Shown here piece after piece: positions 1 to 12,600 of a DNA stretch of 64,000 bases. Source of the DNA: Spisula solida (lineage: Eukaryota > Mollusca > Bivalvia > Venerida > Mactridae); assembly GCA_947247005.1 (NCBI GenBank), contig OX365944.1, forward strand, positions 74,501-138,500. The letters are read 5' to 3'. The position numbers and the translations under genes are program-made. Every line of letters begins with the position of its first letter. Position 1 is the first letter of the stretch. The notes beneath the pieces are model-generated. The model was given only the letters and a program-made list of their open reading frames with translations, was not told where the DNA came from and did no database searches.

Positions 1-350
1 GCTGTTTCTGAGTGTAAGACCAACGGGTGTCTACTTTCGATGGATGTTACTGAGTGTAAGACCAACGGGTGTCTACTTTCGATGGATATTTCTGAGTGTA
101 AGGCCAACGGGTGTCTACTTTCGATGGATGTTTCTGAGTGTAAGACGGAAGGGAGTCGACATTCGTTTGGTGTTTCTAAGTGTAAGACGGACGGGTGTCA
201 ACTTTGGATGGGTGTTTCTGTGTGTAAGACCGACGGGTGTCAACATTCGATGGGTGTTTCGCAGTGTAAGACTGACCTGTGTCAACATTTGGTTAATGCG
301 TATGCGTGTAACACAGACGGGTATCAACATTTTGTGAGTGTAAAGTGTTG
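1..350. repeat. 42-bp minisatellite at left edge
   Basis: About eight copies of a 42-bp unit, with copies becoming more diverged to the right. Because 42 is divisible by 3, two plus-strand frames stay open and give Cys-rich repeat ORFs; I regard these as by-products. Each unit carries GAGTGTAAGAC or a variant, which includes a donor-like GTAAGA. The array lies just before the first visible receptor exon, so it may be a splice-donor-anchored array of an exon lying left of the window; that part is inference. Confidence 0.85.
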
Positions 351-440
351 ATTCGGCGTCGATGTTTTCTGTCGCGTGTATCATATACGTTTAGGTCTTG
401 ATTTGTAGTTATTTCTAATAAACTCTTGCGTCTTTTCTAG

Positions 441-661
441 AGTCGTACATGCCTGCGACAACCAGTCAGTTGTACTTAGTGATTCAGACATGCGTTTAAT
501 GTACCATGCACGTAACAACGTTACTAGTCTCTATGCCATTAACACATCCACTGAGGTAGCTGGAGAAAGACCATTTGAGGACGACATCGAGATACATGTC
601 GGACATATTATTTGCCAAAACGGTTTGTACAATCCTGTCAATAACGATAGTTCTACCAAAG
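441..661 (+). CDS. Candidate extracellular-domain exon of the receptor
   Basis: An open stretch after a good acceptor (TCTTTTCTAG). It begins VVHACDNQSVVL and has a second Cys in HIICQNG, with alternating hydrophobic residues suggesting beta strands. The proposed donor AAAG|GTTTGA is weak, but it ends in phase 1, which is exactly the phase of the following kringle exon. The domain type is not recognised; a lectin-like or Ig-like sandwich is possible. It could also be a chance ORF. Confidence 0.45.
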
Positions 662-3600
662 GTTTGAAATTTAAGTAATTTGAACACAAATCATTTTATA
701 ACACTCGTATACAAGCATAATACTATACTACTCAAACTTTGATAATGGTTAGAGTAATAATATGCTTGTCTGAAACCATAACCAGTAACGAAATCGTGGT
801 ACAAATATCATCTACATGTAGTCTGCTGTTAATTCCGAACCTTTCGAGTGATGCATCTGGCATGCATTGAGACAATCTCGTCGGTGTCTGGTATAGACAC
901 AAGTGGCGTAAATAACAAGTTTTGTTCTCATGTTCTTATTGTGTATGAACCGATTGCTAAATAACGCACCACATTTTGTTAATGCTGCATTGTTGTAGCT
1001 CAAACATCGGCGCTAAATATTGGGTTGGGCTTATCATCACTAAGGCAACTTTTACAGCATTCCCATGTTATATTAGATGTTTTCTGAAAATGCCTTCAGT
1101 CAATCTTATCCAATTTGCAAAATATCAAAACTATTGACAAACACATGTATATAGTTCATATACATGTATTATTCAGATGTGTTTTTAAAACGGAAACAGT
1201 ACGAGTATGCTGGTAAAATGAACACGACATCAGACGGTATACCTTGTCAGAGATGGGAGCAACAGTATCCACATACACACGTTTATACCGATTCCCAATG
1301 GTTTCCTGAGGAATCTATCAATGAGGCAGATAATTATTGTAGAGATCCCTCACATTCAGGCTATCTCTGGTGTTATACAACACATCCATTAATTCGATGG
1401 CAAGCCTGTTGCCATGGTAAGACATCATACATGTATTACAAGTTTATTTCTTTATTTCCTTTTTGAAACTGATCAAAACCATAAAGAAAATACATGTATC
1501 ACAGTCATGCAGAAATCTATCTATGAGTAAAACAGAAGGAAACAAGTCACTGAAGAATTGCAAGCAATACAGAAGTCCCCTACCGATTTGAAGCCATGAC
1601 CGTTTAAAGTGTGTTCGATGTTCTGTTGCCATGGTAACCACAACTTTTATGAAATTGCGAGATTAATTTATATACATGTATGTCCCAATATCGATCTCTA
1701 TCCGTATAACATAAATCATCAACAACCCAACATTGATATTTTATACACAGATCAAGATAAAGGGAAGTAGTTGAGCTTCTTCTGTATCCATAGCATCCAC
1801 AATTTTGTCAAAATCAAATGATATTTAGATCAGCATAATCTCACTGACACCTATCAAAATACCAAGTTTCCTAAACCTAGCTCGGAAACTGTTTGATTCA
1901 TGGCAGGATCCCTGATTTTGAAGTATTTTTACTATTTCAGTATCCAAAGCAACCACATTTTATCATAATCAAAACATATTCTAAACTTCAAAACTATCTC
2001 AATTTGTAAAAGAAACGTTTGCTATTATCAATGCAAATAAAACATTACTTGTTCCATATTTGTGATTTTCTTTTGTGCTGGATATATTCTTATTGTTTAT
2101 AATGTGTTTAAGTCTTGTCTTTTCACCTTGGCTTTTAATTTAATGAATTCAGAGATTATGTACGTTGTACAAACTTCCAGTTCTGTTTAATTTTAGACCA
2201 CGTGCAGAACAATCTGACAACACTTCCATGTGGTGATGAGGATTTTACATACAATGTCATTGAAAGGTGTATGTACGATACAGATAATGCTGGTTTTATC
2301 ATAGGATGTAGAAATGGGGCACATCTTCAAGATTGCTGTAAGATTTGCATGATAAATACTTTAAAAATCATTCGCGGAAAGTAGTTTTTGTTCTGTACGT
2401 GAATAAACTGTATAAGAACATACATGTACATGTATGACGAAATCATTTCCTTCCATATTGCGTAATAAGAAAATTATCTTCCATGTTTTACCCTATATTG
2501 TAAAGTTGATATATGTAATTATATAATACAGCTGTGTTATTTAATTATGGAACATTTTAATTTCTGTCTTTAAAGTCATGATTAAGTATGCACAATGAAC
2601 AAATGTGTTACTAGTATACATGTTTACGATGCCCTATCGAATAATACGCGGACGTTGGTTTTAATCACCCATCAGTTTATGTACGAAATATACACAGCAC
2701 AAATACGGCATCATAGTTTTTATTGCTACTTGTATTTGTGTATGAGGTTTTTATAGCTACATGTATGAGTATGGCAATGTATGAATTGAAATTGGCAATA
2801 TATACATACTACTAAAAAGCAAAATTGAACTATACATTAAGTAAGTAAGTAAAGTCTTTATTTTACGAGGCTAACATATTTACAATAATGCAATCTTTCA
2901 TATGGGCCTCAACATATATACATAAATACACAAATGGGCACATTACATAAAAGATAAGTTTACAAATATAAATAAAACATATCAATTACAAAGAAAATGG
3001 TAAGACAGCACTATATTGAACACAGTATATGATTTATGAAAACACTTACATTTGCAAATAGTATATTGGCATGATAGACTATATAATTATATTGAACTCA
3101 AAAATATATTCACATGATGGGTCTGTTTGTTGGGTATTATGGGTATTTCCATTTGATGTATGCATTTTGGAATTTGTGTAATGAGTCTGATGCTCGTACT
3201 GATTTTGGTATATAATTCCAGATTTTTGGTCCCGAGTAGGCAAGTGATTTTCTAGAAGGTTCAAACATTGGGGATGGTACAAATAGTTCTTCATTTGTTA
3301 CTGATCTAAGATTACATGAGTGAATTTGGCTAAATTTTGTAAATTTTTGTTGCATGTATTTTGGATACTGATTATCATTGAGTGATTTGTACCCAAGAAT
3401 TGATTTTTTATATTCAACTCTTTTGTCAAATTTCATCCATTGAAGTTTATTGAAAAGAACTTCAGGGGGAGTGTCAAAGTCTTTTACATCAAGAATGATG
3501 CGTGCTGTCCGTTTTTGAAATTTAATGATTTCGTCAATGGATTTTTATCTGTGTTAGCCCAAATTAAACAGCAATACTCTAGGTGTGGGAGGACATAAGC

Positions 3601-6600
3601 ATTAAAAAATAATTTTCTTGTTGGTACATCTAAGTATTGTTTGATTCTCATGAGTAGATAAAGTTGTGTGGTGCATTTTTTTATTGTTCTGTCAATGTGA
3701 GTTTTCCATTTAAGTTGGTTATCTACATTAATTCCAAGAAGTCTTTCACTTTCTGAAATGTCAATATCATGATTCTTTAATTTGACATCTGGAATGCTGG
3801 GTTTGCTGTTTGGTTCGGTAATATACATATGTTTTGTCCTTTGTGCGTTGAGTATCATGGAGTTTTGTGCGCACCATGAGTCTACAATGTCAAGCTCAGA
3901 TTGAAGGGTTTGGTGAGTGTCTTGAATTGTATCTCCTGATGCTGAAAGTGTTGTGTCATCAGCAAAGATGTCTGTTGTTGAAGACTTAACATGGTATGGT
4001 AAATCATTTATATAAATGAGAAATAACGGGGGTCCCATGTCTGAACCTTGTGGAACACCTGATATTATTTCAGCTGAGTCCGAAAGTTTTGAGGAAACAT
4101 ACACTTTCTGTGATCTGTTTGAATGATAGGAAGTTATCCATGCCATACCCTCTGATGACATATGGTAATATTTGAGCTTGTCAATAAGAATTTTGTGGTT
4201 TACAAGGTCAAATGCTTTGGACAAGTCTAGGAGCAATGTACCAACAAATTTTCCATCATTTATTGCACTGATCCAGTTATCAACTAAATTTGTAAGTGCA
4301 GTTTCACAAGAGTGTTTTGCTCTGAATCCTGATTGTGAGATGTGCAACAAGGAATGTCTTTCAAGAAATAGTTTGAGTTCATCAGAGACATGTTTCTCAA
4401 ACAGTTTTGATATGACAGGAAGTATTGAGATAGGACGTTAGTTACTTTTATCTGATTTTTTGCCCTTTTTGAATATGGGAATTACCTTTGATTGTTTTAG
4501 AGATTTGGGAAATGTTTTTTCATTTACGCTCATGTTTATGATGGATGCAAGATGTTTCGCTATTATTGGAAATGCTGTTTTTAGAAATTTGCACTTATAT
4601 TGTCAAGACCAGTTGATTTCGTAATGTCTAATTTGTCCAATTGCCCTTTAACATATTTTTCAGTAACATTGGGAATAACAAATTTTGGCGTGTCACTGGG
4701 TATTTCGTCTTGTGTTATATTCTTTAGGACTGATGAAGTTGTATCAAATCATCCCTGTGTGTAATTGCTGTTCTTGAAAATATTTGTGAAATATGTATTG
4801 AATACTTATGCTGATTTGTTAGGGTCGGTGATTGGTATGCCCTTTTCATCATTTATGTAGTGTGTTTGGTTATGCCAGAGATATCTTTTAGCTTATTCCA
4901 TAGTTTCTTTGGTTGTTTGCTGTTATTCTGAATTTCATGGTGAAAGAAATCTTTTTTGCATGGTGTGAAAGTGATCTCACTGTTAATCGCCATTTTTCAA
5001 AATCAGTTTCATTGTTGGTCTTTTTGGCATGGTGTGAAAGTGATCTCACTGTTAATCGCCATTTTTTAAAATCAGTTTCATTGTTGGTCTTTTTGGCATA
5101 GTCTCTTTTGTGAATTGCATCTAATATTTCACCATTGAACCAATTCTTTTGGTTTTTTTGTTTTACACGTTTCTGTTAATTTGGTGCATGAGTGTTAAGA
5201 GTTTGGAGAAATAAAGTATTAAATGTATCAAGTCCATCATCTGGGTCAGTAAACATGTCTATTCCATGACCAGGGTTATTGAGATAGATCTTCAAGAAAT
5301 CTTTCAGCATTGAATTTTTTCATTGATCGGTAGTTGATTGTTAAATGCATTGGACCTTTATTGGTTTTGTATTTGTTTTTCTTGTAAAGCAAATTGGGTA
5401 ATGATCACTGATGGATGAGTGTGGTATGGCTGTGTATATGTGATATCATTTGGATTGTTGGTGTACAAATGATCAATTATTGTGGGCGTTTCTTGTGTTG
5501 GTTGTGTAATTAGCTGTGTAAGGTGGAATGTATTCATAAAGGTGTTCCATCTTGTATTTGAATAAAAATAGTCTATAAAATTGTAATTAAAACCACCAAA
5601 TAGAATAATTTCCTTGTTTTCAATTTGAAGTTGTTCTTGAATAACGTCCAATTTATCAATCCATGCAACAAGAGATGCTGGTGGTCTACAGAGATAGCCG
5701 ATAATAATTGGTTTCGGATGTTTAAGTTTGACTTCTAACCAAATTGCTTCTATGTCACTGTTTTCATTATGGTCTGTCCTTTCCTCACATGGAATGCTTG
5801 ATTTTATATATAATGCAATTCCATCACCAATGTCTGCTTCTCTGTCATTTCTAAACATATAGAAATTGTATAGATTGAATAAAGCATCAGGGTGCGAGTC
5901 ATTTAGAAGTGTTTCACAGATTCCTATAATGCCCAAATTTGGTAGGTCATCTACAAGATTTGCTAGTTCAAAGAATTTATAGTTTAAAGAATGTATATTT
6001 AAATGCATAAAATTTAATCCATTTTTGTCAAGTTTGTATCTTTTACGGATTGGACATTTTCAGTTTGAAATTTCACGTCTTAATTATCTATGTTGTTCTG
6101 TGGTTGGGTGTTGTTACATGTCTCGGTGAATGGTTGTATAGAAAAGTGGATGGATGACCCCTGTAAAACTGAGGAGATGTTTGTTGGAGTGTTTGGTAGT
6201 CTGTGGCAATATATTTAAGTGAGCGTGATTTTGTTATGTCATTTATTCCAATGTGTGTTATGACTTCATCGTAGAAAGTTGAATTCCTTTGTGCTGCATG
6301 CTTCTTAATGCTTGAATTCAGATCAGCTAGTGTGTGTCCTCTGTGTGAAACTATGTTTGTCTTTATGTGATTTGTGTTAAAATGCTTAGTCTTAAGCATT
6401 TTGTCACAGAGTCCCCAAACACTAAAAATTTTCTAGGTTGTGTGTTGTTGGTTCTTCCTGTTGATTGTTCTGGTGTGTTGTTCTTAGTTGTTGTTGAAGA
6501 TGTTTTGTTTGTGTAGTTATTTCTATTTGGCAAATTTGATGAAGGCTGCACCACTTTTTCATTGAAATGTTGTTGACTGGGTTGTTGTTTATTATGCCCC

Positions 6601-9600
6601 AGGGATTGTATCCCATACCTTAGTTCATCCAGTGTTTCATTTATTAGTATGATGTCGCCCTTGATGCAGCTAATCTCATCATACTTTGGGTCTTTGGATG
6701 CGTGAGTGTGGTTGAGTTGAGGGTCAATCACAAGCTTGCTGGTTTTTTCCTTCAGTTGGGCGATTTCTTCTTCTTGATTCAGAGATTTCGTAGTGGCATC
6801 AACAAGTCTAGTTTCCAGTGTTTTTATTTTGTTTGATTGTGATGTTATGTGTTTGGCCTGTTCTTTTGTCTTGGTGTGTAGGTCTGATGCAGTCTTTTTG
6901 TGTGATCCTGACGCATTTATTATTTTTACCATTTTTTGTTTGCTTCTTCGTCATATTTTATTTTAATCTGCTTGTTTTCTTGTTTAATTTTTCATTGATT
7001 CACTTGTATCTGTTATATTTGCTTGGTCATTATCTTGTGTTGTTAACTGCTGAATTTCATGTTGTTTTAGGCGTAGGTCTATCACTAGCTGATTTATCTG
7101 TTACTCCTGATTTTGATTTTGACACTTAAATTGAATAATTTCAGATAGTAATATGTCAATCTGAAGTCTTAAAGTTTGATTTATCTCAGTGGAGTAACAT
7201 TGATTGGGATTTTCTGAATATTCTGTGAGTACTGGTTTCAGTAAGGTTTGGCTGTCATCAGCACTCACAGTATAAGGTACAATGTCGCAATGTTCAATTT
7301 GCCATTGTCATGATGTTCAGGTGCCTGCAATGTATCGGGTGTGTCAAAGAAGAGTGTCCTAGAACATGGTTCGTCAAATGACACACTGTCATAACTGTGA
7401 TCCCAGTTTACTTCATTTTCACTGTCTTCATGTAGGATCAGTGGTGATGTGGTTCTAGGAATGCCATCGTGTGAAGAACTGGAATTTGATAATGTTTGAG
7501 GAAAGTTCATAGGTGGATTAGTTGTTGTTCGTCGTTTATATTTGTATGTAGGATCAGTTCTGATTTTATCCAGCTCATTATTGAAATAGTCTTTATCAAT
7601 AGGAAGGCCGCCTTTCTTTGCTATTCTCGTTGCCTTGAGTGTGTCTTGTCCAAGTCTATGTAGATTCTCAAGTACAGGAGGAGTTGTTAGAACTTCTTAA
7701 CACCGTTTTTCAAACTTTTCAGTGCATTTGAAATTGTTTTTTACTGGATGATTTCCTGGTTGTGGAACAATGGCTGTTTTTCTTGGTTTCAGAATTATTT
7801 GCATTTTCTGAACTGGAAAGTGGTGCCATAATGGACGAAAATACACTATCCTTCCATATTTGACACCCTGCTCCCTGGATTAGCAGTGTTGTGTTGTAGC
7901 CTGTTATAACGACATTTTTCTGTTCAATTGTTTGAGTTGTTGATATGCCAGTTCTGTGTGAATGTGTACCTTTGTTTCAGAATGTCCAAGACCATATCAA
8001 ATGTACCAGGCTCGTCAAATTTAATCGAAATATTATGATCTTGATTCACAATCACAGTGAACAGATTTCTATTTATTTTTTGATTCTGCCATAATTCGTA
8101 ACTTTGTAGAACACTTGTCGTTCAATTGTCAATTTGTAGTACACTTGTTGTCAATATTTGTTGTTTTATGGTTTTAAATCACCTCTGGCTTGAGTAATTT
8201 GCACAAAAGTATTGTCTATTGTTTTTTAATATCCCTTAGGGTTTGTTGGCTGCATATAACATCAATTAACTTTGACATACCATAGATTCAGTTGTATTAT
8301 ATGTTTCCTTGAGGGCAAATTTTTATACTGGTCTGCTAAAATACTATATAGAATTAATATTTTCCCTCGCAAATCCTTTTTAAATCCAAGAGTTTTGATA
8401 TTTTTTAAATTACAACACTATCTCCTATTAACATATATTCCAATAAACACATTGATGTTGTTTTTTTATGATATAGTCCAAGTATTTTTGGAGTTATTGA
8501 TAAATTTTAAGAGACAAACAAAAACACGTCTTCACTGCTTGACTACTTGACTGTGATTGGCGTATGTTATTAAAATGATATTCTAAGATAAAATAGCTTT
8601 ACTTTTTTACAGATTACATTGTAACCCGTTTCTAATGTGATGCAGATATTGTGCGCTATTTCACGCATTTGCTCAATTGCAAATACTAAAATACTATGAT
8701 ATTTAAGGCATTTACAAGTATTGTCATCTGTTGTTATGTTTTTTAATATTCCTTCATGTGATTTATTTTAGCAAACTTTACCTGTCCAGATGGGAATGTA
8801 AAATGCCCCGGCAGTTACTGTGTTCCCTTGCATTATGTCTGTGACGGTACAAACCAATGTCCTGATGGAGATGATGAACTTGCATGCGGTAAGTATGTTG
8901 GATGGAATGGTACACACGTGACGGTATGTTTTAGCTTATATCCGGATATATAGTTCGACCATATGGAACGTCTTCATATAGCGAATGAAATCTCACTGGG
9001 TGGTCGAACTATTGGTGGGCATTAAAGCAATAACCTCAATAACTTACATTAGCTGCGTTTGATAGTGTATGCCGATCGGCAGAATGGGATATCGCTATCG
9101 CGTGATGCGATGATGCTATCTGTTTGTCCATCCGTTGTACCGAATCGATGCGTGCACACCGGAGACAAATCGGCATATACAATCAAGCACACCTATTGTT
9201 TCTCTTACGTAGTCTGCTGTAGTACTCGTAATACACGATTTACACACAAGTCGTGCATCCAGTGACAAGGAAAGAGAAAAGTAGCATTTGCCTGAATTTC
9301 CGAATGATGGTAAATGTCATTAACTACATGTATTCCTCATGTATTTGTTTTGTTAGTAGGATCATATATCACATATATCTTGACTTTTAAAATAACGACA
9401 CACTAACAGACATAAAACAACGTTTTATTTCAGGATGTAATAACGAAGACCTCGAAATTATTATGTTACTATCAGCTGACGAAAACATAGATGATGATAT
9501 AAAAATAAGACAACTAGCTGGACAGTTCAACAATCGTGGATCAATCGTTCGTTTGTTGTACTACCGCGTATTTATTGAAGACTACGATCCATATCAAAAC

Positions 9601-12600
9601 ATGATACTTAAAATAACTGACACTGAAATTAATGAACAGGATACTATCAAGAGAGAGCATGAGTGTCTTTATGGAGTTCTAGCGGAAGAATTTATGGAGA
9701 GAATCATATTTACAGATACTAAATCTCCGGCTATTATATTCTTACAACATGGAACAGAATCTGAAACCGTGGCACAGCACCTGTTCAAGACAATGTCAAA
9801 GAAAGCTGTTGATGTCTTTAGAGTTGTTATAGGGCCGTCAAGTGATGTTGTAAAAGATGACCGATATAACTTTGTCACAAACATAACTGTGAAAAGTCTG
9901 GATGTGTTGTCATCAATGGGAAGTAGACTGTTTCCTTATCTGTGTCCAGGTAATTTCCTTCTCTGTATCCAGGTAATTTCCTTTTCTGTGTCCAGGTAAT
10001 TTCCTTCTCAGTCTTCAGATAATATATATCTTTATGGTTTTGAGACGTTTTCCCGTCATATATGGTAAACAGATGAAATAATCACCTTACATGTTGCACC
10101 TTTTTAACTGATTTTGTTATCTATGGATCTATGTCTTAGTATACGTGTTTCCTTGAAACAAACTCATCTTATCGTACTGTTCTTATTAACGTCAAGCAAT
10201 TCGAATTGCTTGTAAAAGCAGAATATTTCTATCGCCGCCTTTGTTTGTGTTGTAGATTCATCGACAGCATTATGTTTGAACAGCTTCAAGTGTTCATCGT
10301 CGAAAGTATGTATCACACAGGACAAAGTATGTGATGGACATGTGCACTGTCCATTTTCTGACGATGAGATGTTTTGCGACTTCGTTTGTCCACCAATGTG
10401 TACATGTTCTGGTTACAGTGCGTATTGTTTTTCAACACCGTTTGACAATTCTTCTGAGATCAGTCAAGATATGGACAAAAGACTGCGAGTACTTGATTTA
10501 AGTACCAATACGCGGGTAGGCGTATTTTGGAATTCTAATGAAGATTTCGTCTTGAACTTTAACCATATGATCAGACTCAACTTATCACTGTGTAACATTG
10601 AACGATTGAAAACAAACAACTTCATACATATGCATAATTTGAGAAGCTTAGATCTAAGTAATAACAAAATTTCAATAATTCCTCGGCGTACATTTAATGG
10701 ACTTTCTAAGCTTGATTATCTGAACTTGTACGGTAATGCAGTTTGGATGAAGTACGAACCATTTGCTTTCTCTGGACTTACAAGTCTTCGAATGTTAGAT
10801 ATCTTAGATACTAACATATCGGTTATTTCACCAAAGACGTTTTCTGGTCTTGAACTAGATACGCTATATCTAAGTTATAACAACATAATAGAAATAAGTA
10901 ACGATGCGTTTAGTGGTCTTACTGTAAACACAATTATCATGGAATCGAACTCTATTCAAACATTTGATAAAGGATTGTTCTATGGAATATTTGAACTACA
11001 GTCGCTGAAGTCATCAGCGTATAAATATTGTTGTATTCGACCGGATTATCTACCGGAGTCTGCATGCTTACCTCAAAGAGATGAATTTTCCTCTTGTGAC
11101 GATTTGATGAGGAATTCTGCGTTACAGACAATGTTATGGTTAATGGGAATAAGCGCACTATTAGGTAACATAATGGCTATCATATATCGTATTGTGTATG
11201 ACCGACAGAGACTGAAACTTGGATATGGAATATTTGTCACCCATCTTGCTGTTGCTGACCTATTTATGGGCGTATATCTCCTCATTATTGCTATCGCTGA
11301 TGCTTCGTTCAGACAACGGTGAGTATATACTTTGTTGACAGATTGGCATACAGTATGAAATGTTCTGTTGGCCAAATTCAAATTATTGCTACAGATTTAC
11401 ATTTTTAACTGTTTGTGCAATTTAATCATTTATTTTATTTGTTGCTGCAATGACCCATTACATTACGGAATTACAAATTGACATAGTATCAACATACAAT
11501 CACCGTGTCATCAAGCAATCAATCACTGTGTTGCAGATACATCTTTGTGGACGAGTACTGGCGAAATAGTGTCTGGTGTGCATTGGCGGGTGTCCTGTCT
11601 ACAGTTTCGTCAGAAGCAAGTGTCTTGTTTCTGTGTTTAATCACACTTGATCGGTTCATTGTCATCAAGTATCCGTTCAGTCAACTTCGGTTCACACCTG
11701 CGAAAGCAAGTCTCGCTGCTTCAGTGGCTTGGATTATATCGATAAGTATCAGTGTCATACCGCTTCTTGACACGGATTATTTCCAAAACAGGTTCTACAC
11801 AAAGTCAGGAGTTTGCGTTGCTTTACCGCTCACCAGAGACAGACCTCCAGGTTGGCTTTATTCTGTAATCGTTTTCATCGGGGTGAATTTCTTCACGTTC
11901 ATTGGTATTGCATTTGGCCAACTTTCCATATATCTCGAAATCAACAAAATCTCATCAAAGATAAAGAATAAGAAAGGTGGCAAGTCAAAGGCGAACAGGC
12001 GCAAAGAGCTTACCATTGCAAGAAACCTTCTGTTGGTGGTTGCCACTGATTTCCTTTGTTGGTTCCCTATTGGCTGTATGGGTAAGTCTTGGCTGTATGG
12101 GTAAGTCTCTATTGGCTGTATGGGTAAGTATTGGCTGTATTGGTAAGTCTTGGTTGTATGGGTAAGTATTGGCTGTATGGGTAAGTATTGGCTGTATGGG
12201 TAAGTCTTGGTTGTATGGGTAAGTCTTGGCTGTATGGGTAAGTATTGGCTGTATGGGTAAGTCTCTATTGGCTGTATGGGTAAGTATTGGCTGTATGGGT
12301 AAGTCTTGGCTGTATGGGTAAGTCTTGGCTGTATGGGTAAGTCTTGGCTGTATGGGTAAGTCTTGGCTGTATGGGTAAGTCTTGGCTGTATGGGTAAGTC
12401 TATGTACTTTCAGTCATTATTATAGTAATCAATAATTTAATTTTTAATAAACGGTTTTAATTATCAGTTTACGCATTGCTGTCTTAATGATCACTTTAAT
12501 CAGTTTTATTATAATCAGAATCATTGTCACGTGAAAGCAAATCACTCTCTGACGAGCTAATGACAGTTATATTTCATTTTTATTAAACTCATTATGAGTT

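Larger units (their letters stand above)
2838..8553 (-). mobile_element. CR1-like LINE, nearly full length, degenerate (copy 1)
   Basis: Antisense in the receptor intron. On the minus strand it runs from about 8553 (shared 5' leader with copy 2 at 51150) through ORF1 (8092-6080), an APE endonuclease (6008-5358) and reverse transcriptase (about 5300-3137), to a 3' UTR ending in AATAAAGACT and a TTAC-type tetranucleotide tail at about 2838. The 3' UTR and 5' leader match the second copy closely. ORF1 has an early in-frame stop after about seven codons and a large internal deletion. ORF2 is broken by frameshifts and a 67-bp tandem duplication at about 4955-5095. The element is not autonomous. 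Family assignment rests on the ORF1 esterase motifs plus APE endonuclease plus RT. Confidence 0.85.

Noticed and set aside
4172..4441. Plus-strand 89-codon ORF
   Set aside because: Antisense shadow of the LINE reverse transcriptase.
6818..7129. Plus-strand hydrophobic ORF as a membrane protein
   Set aside because: It is the antisense of the coiled-coil region of LINE ORF1.
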